Source: Pseudomonadota bacterium (GTDB lineage: Bacteria > Pseudomonadota > Gammaproteobacteria > Burkholderiales > Burkholderiaceae_F). From it: a DNA stretch of 64,000 nt. Both the position numbers and the translations under genes were made by a program. The DNA lies in the NCBI GenBank assembly GCA_029778535.1, contig JAKOQB010000178.1, positions 1 through 64,000 of the forward strand, in the 5' to 3' direction. Shown in pieces: positions 9,286 to 18,124 of this stretch (position 1 is its first letter; each line of letters opens with the position of its first letter). A model generated the notes under the pieces. The model made no database searches and was not told where the DNA came from. It was given only the letters and a program-made list of their open reading frames with translations.

Positions 9286-11853
9286 ATGTGCGGATGGAAG
9301 GCAGGTCGCTTCGTTTCGGCCATGTTGCTGCTGGCCGCGGCGGAACTCGTTGGCTGCAGCGGCGGAGGCGGAAGCGCGACACAGGAGCCTCCCGCCCAAC
9401 AGAGCGTCGCCCGGGTGGTCGTAACGCCGGCGAGCGCCAGCGTCGATGTCGGCAAGACCGTCACGCTCTCCGCACAGGCGCTCGACGCTGCGGGCGCCGC
9501 ACTCACGCGCCCGGTCACCTGGGCCTCCTCGGACACGACCAAGGCGACGGTCGACAGCAACGGTGTCGTCACTGGCGTGGCCGCGGGCGCCGTCACGATC
9601 ACGGCAACTGCCGATTCGGTAACGAGCAGCCCGGCAGCACTGACGATCACGGCCTCGGTCACTGCGCCGACGCAAAGCAGCTTCGAACTGATCGACGCCG
9701 CGCAGGCGTCCGGCGTCCTCGATGAAGGGACCGCGATCACCTACAAGGTGTTCGCGGCGTTCGGCGACACGCGCCTGCCGAGCGCCTACAAGGGCGACGA
9801 CTCGGCGCAGTTCGAGTCCGACGTGTTCGACCAGGTCAACGATCGCTGGGAAACGTTCTCCAACGCGACCAAGGAAACGCTCGAACCGTTCCTGATTCCG
9901 CCTGCATACAAGGGAAGCTGGACCAGCCTGCCGTCGGCGGGGCCCGGTGTCCTACGAACAGCGCCCAGGGATCGGGCCAGAACCCTCGCGGCACCGGGTG
10001 GCGATCACGCGCGCCCGCAGAGCTTGAGCGTGCCGATCTGCGCGCAGCCGGCGATCGACCCGAACTGGGCTTCGATGCCGGCCACGCAGGATGGTCACGT
10101 CAAGGTCTGGTACGACACGCGCGTTGCCGGCATGGCCACCAAGGCCGCGCTGGCGCTGAACGAGCTCGAGACGCGCATCTGGCCTACTGTCGTCGGCACG
10201 GCCGGCATGAAAGCGCCGCTTAGCGACGCGACCTACACGAACTGCAACGGCGGCGACGGACGCCTGGACGTGTACCTGACGGGCGGAATCACGGTTTCGG
10301 CCGCCGCGTCCGCCGACCTCGGAGACACGTGGCCCATCCGCACGTGGGCCACCGACAACCTGCCGGTGTTCATCACGGTGAAGTCAACGCTCGACGACAA
10401 CGAACTGAAGGGAACGCTGGCGCACGAATTCACGCACGCCAGCCAGTGGGCTTACAACGTCGCGGCACTCAGGAACGCCAGCTACCAGTGGCTGAAGGAG
10501 TCGACCGCGCAGGCGATGATCGATGTCGTCTATCCCACCTTGCCCAAGGGCACGACCGAAACGCCGAACTGCACGACGCCGCATTTCGAGCAGTGCTGGG
10601 CCAAGCCTTTCATGGATACGCCGGACGCGAGCCTCGAGGACACCTCCGCGGTGCCGAAGAGGATGTACGCCAGCTACCTGTTCTTCCAGTTCCTCGCGCG
10701 CACGAACTCGCCGAGCGTCATCGGTCAGATCTGGGCCATGACCGAGTCCGAGACCGACCAGGTGCTGGCGGTCGACAAGGCGATTGCGGGCGGCTTCAAG
10801 CAGCAATGGCCGAAGTTCGCCAAGCTGCTGTGGAACCAGGACCCGGTCAATACGAACTCGTTCGAGGGCTGGGACGCCTTGAAGCTGACGCCGGCGCTGC
10901 GCGGTGGCGCGCCGCTGGACGTCCGCGTGACAACTCAGGGCGGCGGCACGCAGCCGCTGAACGGCAACATCAAGCACCTGGCGAGCCACTACTACGAGTT
11001 CCGCATCGCGGATCCGAACGTGCGGTCGCTCAGTTTCTTCAATCACATCGAGGCCTTCTACCCGCCCGGCAGTCCGACCGTCGCGACGCAGGCGTTCATT
11101 AAGAAGGAGGGCGGCATCTGGCAGTACGAGCACTGGAGCGATCAGCCGATCCAGGTCGACGGCGTGAAGGCCTACTGCCTTGACCTGATTGCCGAGCGCG
11201 TCGTCGACCTGGTAATCGTCATGAGCAACTTCGATCCGAAGAAAGACATCACCGACGTTCCCGCGCAGATGCAGCCGCGCGTCTCGGTGTCCAATGTCGG
11301 CTGCTGGCGCTACAAGGGCAGCGCGAGCGTCACGGCAAGCGGGCAGTCGCCAGCGTGGAACTCGTTCAGTTCGTCCGCCGACGGATCGGTGACGTTCGAG
11401 CGCTTTCGCACGCCCCAGCTTCCGAACGGCGTTCCCGGCAAGGAGACGTTCCAGGTGGTGAGCGGCGCCATCACCGGCAGCCTGAATGGCACCAACAAGG
11501 CCGGCTGCACGGTCACCGAGCGCAGCAACGACAACATGACCCCTGGGCCTGCTAGCGGGATGCTGAACGCCGACCTCGGGCTCGATCTCGGCACCGGCGT
11601 CGTGTCTCGCGCGGTCAGCGGCTCGGGCTCGGCGACGGGACAGACCCACACGGTCGTCGCGTGCCCGAACGTTCCCGATTCGACCAGCGACGGCCAGAAC
11701 AGCTGGGACTGGTTCGAACTGCCGGCCGCGAGCGATATGAAGGTCGAAGTCCTGCAGGACGGAACGATCCACGGCAGTTTCCCGCGCGCCCTTTCCAACG
11801 GCGCTTCCGGGACGGAGACGATGACCTGGAACTTCACGCCGCTGCGGCAGTAG
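9286..11853 (+). CDS. Secreted lipoprotein with BIG2-type Ig-like domain and HExxH metallopeptidase-like domain
   Basis: Lipobox 'AAELVGCSGGGG'; Big_2-like 'VTPASASVDVGKTVTLSAQ...WASSDTTKATVDSNGVVTGVAAGAVTITAT'; 'GTLAHEFTHASQW' (HEFTH 10423..10437) with Glu in 'LKESTAQ' 21 codons downstream. Confidence 0.82.
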   Translation: MCGWKAGRFVSAMLLLAAAELVGCSGGGGSATQEPPAQQSVARVVVTPASASVDVGKTVTLSAQALDAAGAALTRPVTWASSDTTKATVDSNGVVTGVAAGAVTITATADSVTSSPAALTITASVTAPTQSSFELIDAAQASGVLDEGTAITYKVFAAFGDTRLPSAYKGDDSAQFESDVFDQVNDRWETFSNATKETLEPFLIPPAYKGSWTSLPSAGPGVLRTAPRDRARTLAAPGGDHARPQSLSVPICAQPAIDPNWASMPATQDGHVKVWYDTRVAGMATKAALALNELETRIWPTVVGTAGMKAPLSDATYTNCNGGDGRLDVYLTGGITVSAAASADLGDTWPIRTWATDNLPVFITVKSTLDDNELKGTLAHEFTHASQWAYNVAALRNASYQWLKESTAQAMIDVVYPTLPKGTTETPNCTTPHFEQCWAKPFMDTPDASLEDTSAVPKRMYASYLFFQFLARTNSPSVIGQIWAMTESETDQVLAVDKAIAGGFKQQWPKFAKLLWNQDPVNTNSFEGWDALKLTPALRGGAPLDVRVTTQGGGTQPLNGNIKHLASHYYEFRIADPNVRSLSFFNHIEAFYPPGSPTVATQAFIKKEGGIWQYEHWSDQPIQVDGVKAYCLDLIAERVVDLVIVMSNFDPKKDITDVPAQMQPRVSVSNVGCWRYKGSASVTASGQSPAWNSFSSSADGSVTFERFRTPQLPNGVPGKETFQVVSGAITGSLNGTNKAGCTVTERSNDNMTPGPASGMLNADLGLDLGTGVVSRAVSGSGSATGQTHTVVACPNVPDSTSDGQNSWDWFELPAASDMKVEVLQDGTIHGSFPRALSNGASGTETMTWNFTPLRQ

Positions 11854-11881
11854 CGACGAACGATCGCAGGGAGAGAACTCG

Positions 11882-12910
11882 ATGAATCCGTACGCTTTTC
11901 GGTTGCGCGCGGCGCTTGTCTCGGCGGCACTTGCTGCCGTCGCCACCGCAGCCCCGGCCGTCGTCCCGCTGATTGCAGGTCTTGGCAAGCAGATCCTGCA
12001 GAACTTGATCCTCGGCGAAATCAAGGGCCAGTTGATCGGCTCGCTCGCGCAGATGGGCTGCAAGGGCGCCGCGCTTGCGGGAGTGATCGCGACGATCGAT
12101 GCGCGGCATGTCGCGGCGGGTGCGGCCAAGGTGCCGCTGCCGACCGGTGCGGCCATGCCGGATGTGGCGGCAACAGGCACTGCCACGGCGCCATCCGGAG
12201 GTGGCGGCATTCTCAGCTCGCTGCGCAACGCGATGCGCTCGATGGTCGGCGGCGCCGCGCCGCAAGACCGCATCGCCACGCCGGCCGATGCGGCGGCCCA
12301 CCCGGCGGTCGCCGAGGCGCAACGCATCACCGGCGGCCCCGTCCATATTGGCAGCGGCAACGTCGCGGGGGCCGACAGGGCGCCCGACCTGGCAGGCGCG
12401 TACGCGCTGGCTCAACGCGAAATCGCGGCGGCCGCGCGCCAGTCGCCGCTGGGCGCCATGAGCGGCGTCGAGGCTGCGACGCAACTCGACCCTGCGCAGG
12501 CGGCACAGGTCGGCCAAATCATGGGCCAGATGCAGCAGGCGATGGCACAGCCGCTGTCGCGCGCGGAGACGCTCGCGGTGTTCGATGAGATGGCGCAGGT
12601 CGGCGTGCTGACGCCCGCGATGCGGAGCGAGGCGCGCGGCTGCATTCTGCTGGCGCCTCCATCGGCGGATGCTGCGCTTGGGCAGACCGGCGCGATGCTC
12701 AAGGCGATGCTGCTGCCGCAGCTGCAGGCGATGAAGCAGCGATTGGCGGACCTGACGCCCGAGGACCAGCAAAGGCTCGCGGACGAACTTGTGCAGGCAC
12801 TGCGCGAAGCGGACGCCCGGGACCGTAAGGCTTTCGGCGACGGCTTCGGCGCCGGCTTCTTTCCGCCGAGTGTCGTGCAACGCGTGCGTGCGAGCGGCGC
12901 GCTCGACTGA
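11882..12910 (+). CDS. Exported hypothetical protein (342 aa), Ala/Gln-rich
   Basis: Signal-peptide-like N-terminus 'RLRAALVSAALAAVATAAPA'; lies 28 nt after the metallopeptidase gene. Confidence 0.65.
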   Translation: MNPYAFRLRAALVSAALAAVATAAPAVVPLIAGLGKQILQNLILGEIKGQLIGSLAQMGCKGAALAGVIATIDARHVAAGAAKVPLPTGAAMPDVAATGTATAPSGGGGILSSLRNAMRSMVGGAAPQDRIATPADAAAHPAVAEAQRITGGPVHIGSGNVAGADRAPDLAGAYALAQREIAAAARQSPLGAMSGVEAATQLDPAQAAQVGQIMGQMQQAMAQPLSRAETLAVFDEMAQVGVLTPAMRSEARGCILLAPPSADAALGQTGAMLKAMLLPQLQAMKQRLADLTPEDQQRLADELVQALREADARDRKAFGDGFGAGFFPPSVVQRVRASGALD

Positions 12911-12928
12911 TCCGCGACGGAGGCACCG

Positions 12929-13825
12929 ATGTCCCCGGATGAAATCGCGGCAATCGCCGCACTCGACGAAAGCATCGTCAATGCGGCGATCGTCGCGATG
13001 GTGCACTGGCTGCAGATCGGCGTCGCGGTGATCGATGCACAGTTGCGACTGCGCCACGCCAATCCGTCCGCGCACGCGCTCTTCGCGCAAGGCACGCACC
13101 TGCGAATCGATGATGGTCGCGTCGTCGGTGCGCATCCGAGGGCGACGCGAGACCTCGTCGCCCTGCTGCAGTCAGCGCGGTGCGCCAGTGGCGTGCGCCC
13201 CTGCGTGGCCCCGATCTCGGCCAATGGCCTCGGCGCGCTCGAACTCGTGGTGCACGCGACGGAGGAGTCCGCGCTCGGGCGTTGCTTCGTCGTGATGCTG
13301 AAGGACATCTGCAGCGCCGTTACCGGCTCGGCGCATGCACTGCAGTCGCTTCACGGTCTGACCGCCGCCGAGGCGCAGGTCGTGCTGCGGCTTGCGCGCG
13401 GTCGCACGGTAGCGGAAGCCGCCGCGGAGCTTGGCATCGGCATCGCCACCGCGCGCACGCATCTGCACCACGCGCTGCGCAAGACCGGCACGCGGCGCCA
13501 GGCGGAGCTGGTCGGACTGATCGCCTCGAGCTTGTCTAATTCGATGCGTGAGGCGCTGCCAAGCGACGCACCGGCCGGAAAGGCGCGCGGCCTCCATCGA
13601 ATGATCGAGTCAGCCGAATTGACAGCGGCGCGGGGCGCGCACGCAGACTCCGGGGACCGAATTCGAGTCGGTGCCGCTGCACTGCGCGGCGCGCGGGCGA
13701 CTGAAGAGCCGCGGCCTCCATCAATCGATTGTGTCGGACCGCCTGACACGCTGCGCATCGCGTCGGGTTCCGCTCTTGCGATTCAGGCACTTGCAGCGAA
13801 GGCACGGAAGATGCTCTTGTTCTGA
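12929..13825 (+). CDS. LuxR-family transcriptional regulator with N-terminal sensor-like region
   Basis: C-terminal HTH 'LTAAEAQVVLRLARGRTVAEAAAELGIGIATARTHLHHALRKTGTRRQAELVGLIASSL'; compositionally odd C-terminal extension after codon ~224. Confidence 0.85.
   Translation: MSPDEIAAIAALDESIVNAAIVAMVHWLQIGVAVIDAQLRLRHANPSAHALFAQGTHLRIDDGRVVGAHPRATRDLVALLQSARCASGVRPCVAPISANGLGALELVVHATEESALGRCFVVMLKDICSAVTGSAHALQSLHGLTAAEAQVVLRLARGRTVAEAAAELGIGIATARTHLHHALRKTGTRRQAELVGLIASSLSNSMREALPSDAPAGKARGLHRMIESAELTAARGAHADSGDRIRVGAAALRGARATEEPRPPSIDCVGPPDTLRIASGSALAIQALAAKARKMLLF
13591..13754 (+). repeat. Pair of degenerate ~40-nt repeats (A 13591..13630, B 13715..13754), starts 124 nt apart
   Basis: CCTCCATCgAATGATCGAGTCAGCCGAATTGACAGCGGCG versus CCTCCATCAATCGATTGTGTCGGACCGCCTGACACGCTGC. 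Confidence 0.5.
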
Positions 13826-13903
13826 AGCTCCGTTCGACGCTGCGGGTCGGGGACTGCGAGCTGCAGCGGAGAACGGGGCCTCGAACCGAAGCGAGTGCTC
13901 TGA

Positions 13904-14885
13904 AGGGAGTGGCCGATTACGAGGGAATTCCGCGCATGTTTCGTTCTGTCGGTCGGTGCCGCCTCCGCAGCCGAGGCGCCGGCCGCCCTTGCTCAGGTCG
14001 CGACGCAGCCTGGCTGCAACAGCGTCCGGAGCGACGGAACGTGCTGGGTCAACGGCGCCACGTTCCCGAATGTGCAGACGCCCCCTTCCCGGCCAGGTGG
14101 TCTCCATCTCGCCGCTTTCGACAGTGACGCTCGACGTCGCTGCACAGCAGTCGCAGATCGATGTGTTCGGCACGCTCAATCAGGCGGCGAACACGCTTGG
14201 TGCCGATGGCGTGCTCGTAGGCATCGCCAATAGCTTCTCCGGAACCTTCAATCTCTCTGGTGGCACCTTGAACGTCGGCGGCAGCAATACGTTCGAAATC
14301 GAGATCGGCAGCGGCACCTTCAACCAGAGCGGCAGCGTCGTTTCATCGACCAACGCGATCGCGCTCGGAACCATCCTGTTCCCGACCGCCGGACCGACCG
14401 GCACCTACAACATCAGCGCGGGCTACCTCAGTGCCGGGGGACTGGTGGTGGGCAACGGCCAGACCATTTCCGGCCTGAAGGGACAGTTGCCGGTGTTCAG
14501 TCCCAACCTCGGAGTTTTCAATCAAACCGGTGGCTCGGTGAAACTGTCCGGTCCCGTCGTCCTCGGCGGACCGATGGATCCGGCACCGATCGGCGGCGAC
14601 AACGGCGTGCTGAGCATCAGCGACGGCACCTTCTTGCTGGCCACCATTGCCGTGCTGGCACTCCATTTTGGCGCAACCGCATTGGTCACGCTGGTGCAGA
14701 CGAGCGACCCGGATTTCTACAACAACAATCGCGGCACGGTGCTGAGCCTTTCGAACACCGGCTCGGATACGTGTGCCGAACCGTTCCCGATCGCCGACGA
14801 CTGCTCCGCTAGGTATGCAGAAGCGCTCAACTTGTCGACCGCCGCGCTACAGGCACCGCATCGGCTGACTGCGGCCAAAGCTTAG
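13904..14885 (+). pseudogene. Frameshifted gene for a secreted beta-repeat protein ('GTFNxSGG' autotransporter/PEP-CTERM-associated type)
   Basis: Frame 2 encodes 'ACFVLSVGAASAAEAPAALAQVATQPGCNSVRSDGTCWVNGATFPNVQTPP'; frame 3 continues 'LPGQVVSISPLSTVTLDVAAQQSQIDVFGTLNQAANTL...GTFNLSGGTLNVGG...GTFNQSGSV'. One added C in the C5 run at 14081..14085 joins them. Confidence 0.6.
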
Positions 14886-15104
14886 GTAGTCGTGCTCGTG
14901 GCAATCGGCCGCACAGTGCGCGAAGTGGCCGCGCGCATGGGCATCAGCGTCGCCATCGCGCGCACGCATCCGCAGCGTGCCTCAAAGAGGACCGGAATGC
15001 GGTGGCAGGCGGAACTCGTCCGATTGATGGCGTCCAGCCCTGCGGACTCGGCGCTGGATTCCGAGATGGCGCGGCAGGAAGGCGCTGCCCGAGCACTCCT
15101 TTGA
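14835..15104 (+). pseudogene. Decayed LuxR-type HTH domain, paralogue of 12929..13825
   Basis: Conceptual translation 'STAALQAPHRLTAAKA*VVVLVAIGRTVREVAARMGISVAIARTHPQRASKRTGMRWQAELVRLMASS' aligns without gaps to 'SAHALQSLHGLTAAEAQVVLRLARGRTVAEAAAELGIGIATARTHLHHALRKTGTRRQAELVGLIASS'; TAG (14883) replaces CAG (13376). Confidence 0.85.
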
Positions 15105-15258
15105 GTGATGGAGTCGGGCGCCTTTACAGCGGTGCGTCCCCTGCGGACGGGTGTGAGCCGCGGCATTGAAGCAGGCCACGGACGGGAACACACCGGCCGA
15201 CGGCTCGCTTCAGTGTTCGCTCCATCAGATGGTGGAGTCGGCACATCTGACGTGCCGC
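15095..15258 (+). repeat. Second pair of degenerate ~40-nt repeats (C 15095..15134, D 15219..15258), starts 124 nt apart
   Basis: ACTCCTTTGAGTGATGGAGTCGGGCGCCTTTACAGCGGTG and GCTCCATCAGATGGTGGAGTCGGCACATCTGACGTGCCGC; same spacing as A/B. Confidence 0.5.
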
Positions 15259-15417
15259 AGTCCATCCTCGAACCGGCGGCTCGTGATTCAACGACTTGCC
15301 AGGATGGCACGGTACGTGCATTGCTAAAAATGACACGCGTCCGCGGTCCCAACGATACCCGGGGCGCATGAATGCGACCTTCGAGCACGTGGAAGTCTTC
15401 AAAGGCGAGGTGACGAA

Positions 15418-16242
15418 ATGAAACGTTCGAATTGGGCTGCTGCTCTGATCTGCATCGCTGCGTTCACCATCGCCAATCACGCGAGTGCGATGACGATCAG
15501 CGTCATCGACGCGAGTGCCAGCACGAGCGGTACGCAGACGAGTGCGTCCGGCGGCATTTCCACGGCTGTTGCCAACTTGTCGACGGGGCATCTAGGGGCC
15601 GCCGTCGATGGCCCGAACCTCGCTTCAGTCGCCGGAATCGGCGGCGCGTACGCGCAGGTATTCTTCGGACTCGTCTTCGGCGACACGACTCCCGGCGACA
15701 CCATAACGATCAGCGTGAGCCTTCACGGGAGTTTTTCGCCGGGCACTGGCGGGATCGTCAACTTCTACACCGAGCCGGCGGCAGGCTTTCCGGTCACGAA
15801 CCAGGCGGCAATCTCGTGCAATACCTTCAACCAGACATTTCACAACACCGCTTGCTGGGGCGGGCTCTTTGGAGACCCTATTGGGAGTGCGACAAACTCC
15901 TTGACCTTCACGCTCCTCGTCGACGACGGCACGATGTACTTCAATCCTCTTCTGCAGGTTGCCGTCGGCAATGCGCCCGAGGGTCCCGTCAGCGTGGACT
16001 TTCTGAACAGCGCAGACTTCTTCATCACCGTGCCCGACGGAACCGTCATTGCCGCGAATCCGTACACGGATGATCCCGGCACCACGCTGTTCAGGACCGC
16101 ATCCGGCGCGGTGATCGCGACCGGCACCGAGGGTGGTGGCACCGGGACAAACGCGGTTCCTGAACCGAACAGCCTGTCGCTTCTCTTGTTCGCGCTTCTC
16201 GGTGTCACCGTGCACCGTCGCCGCGGTGCGCGCCGTCGGTAG
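15418..16242 (+). CDS. PEP-CTERM sorting domain-containing secreted protein
   Basis: Signal peptide 'AALICIAAFTIANHASA' and C-terminus 'VPEPNSLSLLLFALLGVTVHRRRGARRR' (VPEP, hydrophobic helix, Arg tail). Confidence 0.92.
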   Translation: MKRSNWAAALICIAAFTIANHASAMTISVIDASASTSGTQTSASGGISTAVANLSTGHLGAAVDGPNLASVAGIGGAYAQVFFGLVFGDTTPGDTITISVSLHGSFSPGTGGIVNFYTEPAAGFPVTNQAAISCNTFNQTFHNTACWGGLFGDPIGSATNSLTFTLLVDDGTMYFNPLLQVAVGNAPEGPVSVDFLNSADFFITVPDGTVIAANPYTDDPGTTLFRTASGAVIATGTEGGGTGTNAVPEPNSLSLLLFALLGVTVHRRRGARRR

Positions 16243-16370
16243 GGGAGGCGCGGGTGTTTCTGTAACCTCGGCCCGCCGGGGTTAGAGCGAGACGAGAGAC
16301 AACGCCTGGCTTACAAGGTCGCGCAACTCGACCGGCCGCGGCAGGTTCGGACACGGCGGCGCCGTACTGG

Positions 16371-18020
16371 CTACATATTCGTATAGTTGGGCCCGCCGCC
16401 GCCCTCGGGCACGACCCACACGATGTTCTGCGTCGGGTCCTTGATGTCGCAGGTCTTGCAGTGCACGCAGTTCTGGAAGTTGATCTGCAGCCGGTCCTGC
16501 CCGTCCGTCTTCACGAACTCGTACACGCCGGCCGGGCAGTAGCGGCTCTCCGGGCCCGCGTACTTGGCGAGGTTGATCGCCACCGGCACGGTCGGGTCCT
16601 TCAAGGTCAAATGCGCCGGCTGGTTCTCCTCGTGATTCGTGTTCGACAGGAACACCGACGACAGCTTGTCGAACGTGATCGTGTTGTCCGGCTTCGGATA
16701 CGCGATCGGCGCGCATTCGGACGCGGGCTTCAGCTTCTCGTGGTCGGCCTTGGTTCGATGCAAGGTCCACGGCGCCTTGCCGCGGAAGACGAGCTGGTCG
16801 ATGCCCCACAGCACCGCGCCGGTGACGAGCCCCTTGTCCAGGTACGGCTTGAAATTGCGCGCGCGGAACAGCTCGTCGAACAGCCACGATGAATTGAACG
16901 CCTCAGGGTACGCGGTCAGTTCGTCGTGCGAACGCCCGGCCGCGAGCGCGTCGAACGCCGCGTCGCCGGCCAGCATGCCGGTCTTGAGCGCCGCGTGCGA
17001 ACCCTTGATGCGCGGCGCGTTGAGGAACCCCGCGTCGCAGCCGATCAGCGCGCCGCCGGGGAACACGAGTTTCGGCAGCGACTGGATGCCGCTGGCGTTG
17101 ATCGCGCGCGCGCCGTACGCGACGCGCTTGCCGCCTTCGAGGAAGGCGCGGATCGTCGGGTGCGTCTTGTAGCGCTGGAATTCCTGGAACGGCTCCAGGT
17201 ACGGATTCGTGTAGCCGAGCCCGACCACGAGGCCGAGCGACACTTGGTTGTTCTCGAAGTGGTACATGAAGCCGCCGCCGTAGGTCGCGTTGTCGAGCGG
17301 CCAGCCGGCGCTGTGCAGCACCAGACCCGGCACGTGCTTGCCCGGGTCGAGCTCCCACACTTCCTTGATGCCGATGCCCCAGGTCTGCGGATCGCGTCCT
17401 TCGTTCAGGCGAAACTTCTCGATCACCTGCTTGCCGAGGTGCCCGCGCGCGCCTTCGGCGAACAGCGTGTATTTGCCGTGCAGCTCGACGCCGGGCTGAA
17501 AGTTCGCGGTCGGCTGCCCGTCCTTGCCGATGCCCATGTTGCCGGTCGCGACGCCGCGCACGGCGCCCTTGTCGTCGTACAGCACTTCGGCCGCGGCGAA
17601 GCCGGGAAAGATCTCCACCCCGAGCGCCTCGGCCTGCTGTCCCAGCCAGCGCGTGACGTTGGCGAGGCTGACGATGTAGTAGCCGTCGTTGATGAAGCAG
17701 TCCGGCAGCAGCCAGTGCGGGTTGTACAGCGCGCTCTTCTCGGTGAGGATGTAGAAGCGGTCTTCGGTAACCTGCGTATTCAGCGGCGCGCCGCGCTCCT
17801 TCCAGTCGGGGAACAGTTCGTTGAGCGCGATCGGGTCCATCACCGCGCCGGACAGGATGTGCGCGCCGATTTCCGAACCCTTTTCCAGCACGCAGACGCC
17901 GACGCCCTTGCCGGCTGCAGCGGCGCGCTGCTTGATGCGGATCGCCGCGGCGAGGCCCGCGGGTCCGCCGCCGACCACGACCACGTCGTACTCCATCGAT
18001 TCGCGCACGATGTCCTGCAT
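16371..18020 (-). CDS. Electron transfer flavoprotein-ubiquinone oxidoreductase
   Basis: FAD motif 'VVVGGGPAGLAAAIRIKQ'; C-terminal 4Fe-4S region 'QINFQNCVHCKTCDIKDPTQNIVWVVPEGGGGPNY'. Confidence 0.97.
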   Translation of the reverse strand: MQDIVRESMEYDVVVVGGGPAGLAAAIRIKQRAAAAGKGVGVCVLEKGSEIGAHILSGAVMDPIALNELFPDWKERGAPLNTQVTEDRFYILTEKSALYNPHWLLPDCFINDGYYIVSLANVTRWLGQQAEALGVEIFPGFAAAEVLYDDKGAVRGVATGNMGIGKDGQPTANFQPGVELHGKYTLFAEGARGHLGKQVIEKFRLNEGRDPQTWGIGIKEVWELDPGKHVPGLVLHSAGWPLDNATYGGGFMYHFENNQVSLGLVVGLGYTNPYLEPFQEFQRYKTHPTIRAFLEGGKRVAYGARAINASGIQSLPKLVFPGGALIGCDAGFLNAPRIKGSHAALKTGMLAGDAAFDALAAGRSHDELTAYPEAFNSSWLFDELFRARNFKPYLDKGLVTGAVLWGIDQLVFRGKAPWTLHRTKADHEKLKPASECAPIAYPKPDNTITFDKLSSVFLSNTNHEENQPAHLTLKDPTVPVAINLAKYAGPESRYCPAGVYEFVKTDGQDRLQINFQNCVHCKTCDIKDPTQNIVWVVPEGGGGPNYTNM

Positions 18021-18124
18021 GGTGCCCCCGCTTCCGTGTTTCGGAGATTGTCGCCGCCGCGCGTAGAGCGCGGATTCTAGAGGGGCCGGTGTGCGATCAT
18101 CCGCGTGCTTGCGCGGGAGAGGAC

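Noticed and set aside
14892-15104. 70-aa ORF listed as an independent small protein
   Set aside because: It is the 3' part of the decayed LuxR HTH; no independent start signal is evident.
16282-16887. 201-aa minus ORF
   Set aside because: Alternate frame of the ETF-QO gene with shadow-ORF composition.
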